The notes under the pieces were generated by a model that saw nothing but the letters and a program-made list of their open reading frames with translations, made no database searches and was not told the DNA's origin. Source: an uncultured Oscillospiraceae bacterium (GTDB taxonomy: Bacteria; Bacillota; Clostridia; Oscillospirales; Oscillospiraceae). From it: a stretch of DNA of 30,700 nt. Location: positions 1 through 30,700 of the forward strand of contig CAJTUD010000031.1 of the NCBI GenBank assembly GCA_910579725.1, read 5' to 3'. The position numbers and the translations under genes are program-made. This document shows, one piece after another, positions 30,216 to 30,700 of this stretch (position 1 is its first letter; each line of letters opens with the position of its first letter).

Positions 30216-30700
30216 CGCGTACAGACCGGCGTCTTCTTCCAGACTGGCGTCAGTGTCAGTTCCGTTCCAAAGATCCGCACCTCCCACCGGGGAAACCGCC
30301 TGCCCAGCTGTGCTGCCAGAAGCTCCAGAGCCGCCTGCCGCTCCTTTCGCCCGGAGACCTCCTCTGCCGCTTCGGGTGTCATCGCGGCGGCCTCCACCGC
30401 GACGATCACCATCCCGCCGCTGTCCGTCTCAAAGTCCGGAGACAGCGCCAGCAGCTCCCAAGGCGCTCCGGCCTCCTCCAGCGCCTCCAGCTCCCGCCGC
30501 CGCACCCGGCGATACATCGACTCCCGGATATTGGGATACTGGGCCGCCGCCGTGACGCGCCCCTCCTCCCCCTTCTGCGGCAGACGCACCGTCAGGAATC
30601 CCGGCCCGCCCAGCTCCGGGTGGGTCATCAGCTTTCCCAGCGCCTCCACCGTCCGTTCCAGCTTTTCCAATCCCTCCGGCCCTTCCAGCCACCGGCGGAA
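30197..30700 (-). CDS. 3' part of an unrecognised protein gene, runs off the window
   Basis: The frame is open from the window edge to the stop at 30199-30197, about 167 codons. The visible part begins FRRWLEGPEGLEKLER. It has helical stretches rich in Arg and Glu (YRRVRRRELEALEEAGAP, EVSGRKERQAALELLAAQLG) and ends in a basic tail KKTPVCTRKKRER. A TTG at 30670 could be read as a start, but GGAGGG is only one base from it and the frame stays open to the edge. No domain is recognised. The strand-specific codon pattern of this G+C-rich genome supports it as coding. Confidence 0.6.
   Translation of the reverse strand, partial: FRRWLEGPEGLEKLERTVEALGKLMTHPELGGPGFLTVRLPQKGEEGRVTAAAQYPNIRESMYRRVRRRELEALEEAGAPWELLALSPDFETDSGGMVIVAVEAAAMTPEAAEEVSGRKERQAALELLAAQLGRRFPRWEVRIFGTELTLTPVWKKTPVCTRKKRER

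Overview
The window is about 60% G+C and its gene content points to a Gram-positive, anaerobic Firmicute of the class Clostridia, most plausibly an Oscillospiraceae-type gut bacterium (Flavonifractor/Lawsonibacter-like; this placement is inference). Supporting signs are ATP-type PEP carboxykinase, ribonuclease J, a tryptophan T-box, MazF/NdoA-type toxin, SLH-domain surface protein, an ECF sigma factor with a DUF4367 partner, AGGAGG-type ribosome binding sites and sigma-A-type promoters. No rRNA, tRNA, CRISPR array or complete insertion sequence was seen.

Layout. 1-573: 5' end of pckA (minus). 574-1006: non-coding, with a 20-bp perfect hairpin and a MITE-like inverted-repeat element. 1007-6448 (minus): an ECF sigma factor, a DUF4367-type anti-sigma/regulatory membrane protein, a large membrane protein, a lipoprotein and a two-TM protein in one operon. 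6560-10067 (minus): lysA, then upstream of it a terminator-like hairpin and the asnS-Sel1 unit with a clear promoter. 10183-13546 (plus): structured leader, rnj and mgtE. 13668-15383: promoter, Trp T-box and stand-alone trpB2. 15476-15736: a DUF4177-type small protein. 15992-20113: soluble hybrid histidine kinase, M23 peptidase and an SH3 amidase, the last two without signal peptides. 20152-21054 (minus): hemerythrin-domain protein with an unassigned C-terminal domain. 21192-22838 (minus): degraded mazF-like and BlaI-like remnants, a small secreted protein and an intact mazF with no visible antitoxin. 23033-25747 (plus): phosphodiester glycosidase fused to SLH domains. 25761-27655: an A+T-rich cassette with a 71-aa secreted peptide convergent with an HTH-TPR regulator of RNPP type, bracketed by two similar promoter boxes. 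27680-28214: XRE regulator. 28225-29581: membrane-anchored GH3 (NagZ-like) enzyme. 29588-29993 (minus): HxlR/DUF24 regulator with its palindromic operator. 30197-30700: 3' part of an unrecognised gene.

The most interesting region is 25761-27655. A small secreted precursor peptide and an RNPP-like receptor are convergent and 6 bp apart. A box of about 70 bp containing a TTGyGCAA palindrome at a fixed distance from the promoter occurs both ahead of the peptide gene and upstream of the receptor gene. This is the layout expected of an autoregulated peptide quorum-sensing module, and I do not recognise it as a described one. Other points are the solitary MazF next to a decayed MazF copy, the ECF sigma operon of uncharacterised envelope proteins, the structured rnj leader and the hemerythrin fusion. 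All calls are from reading sequence only; no database search was possible.
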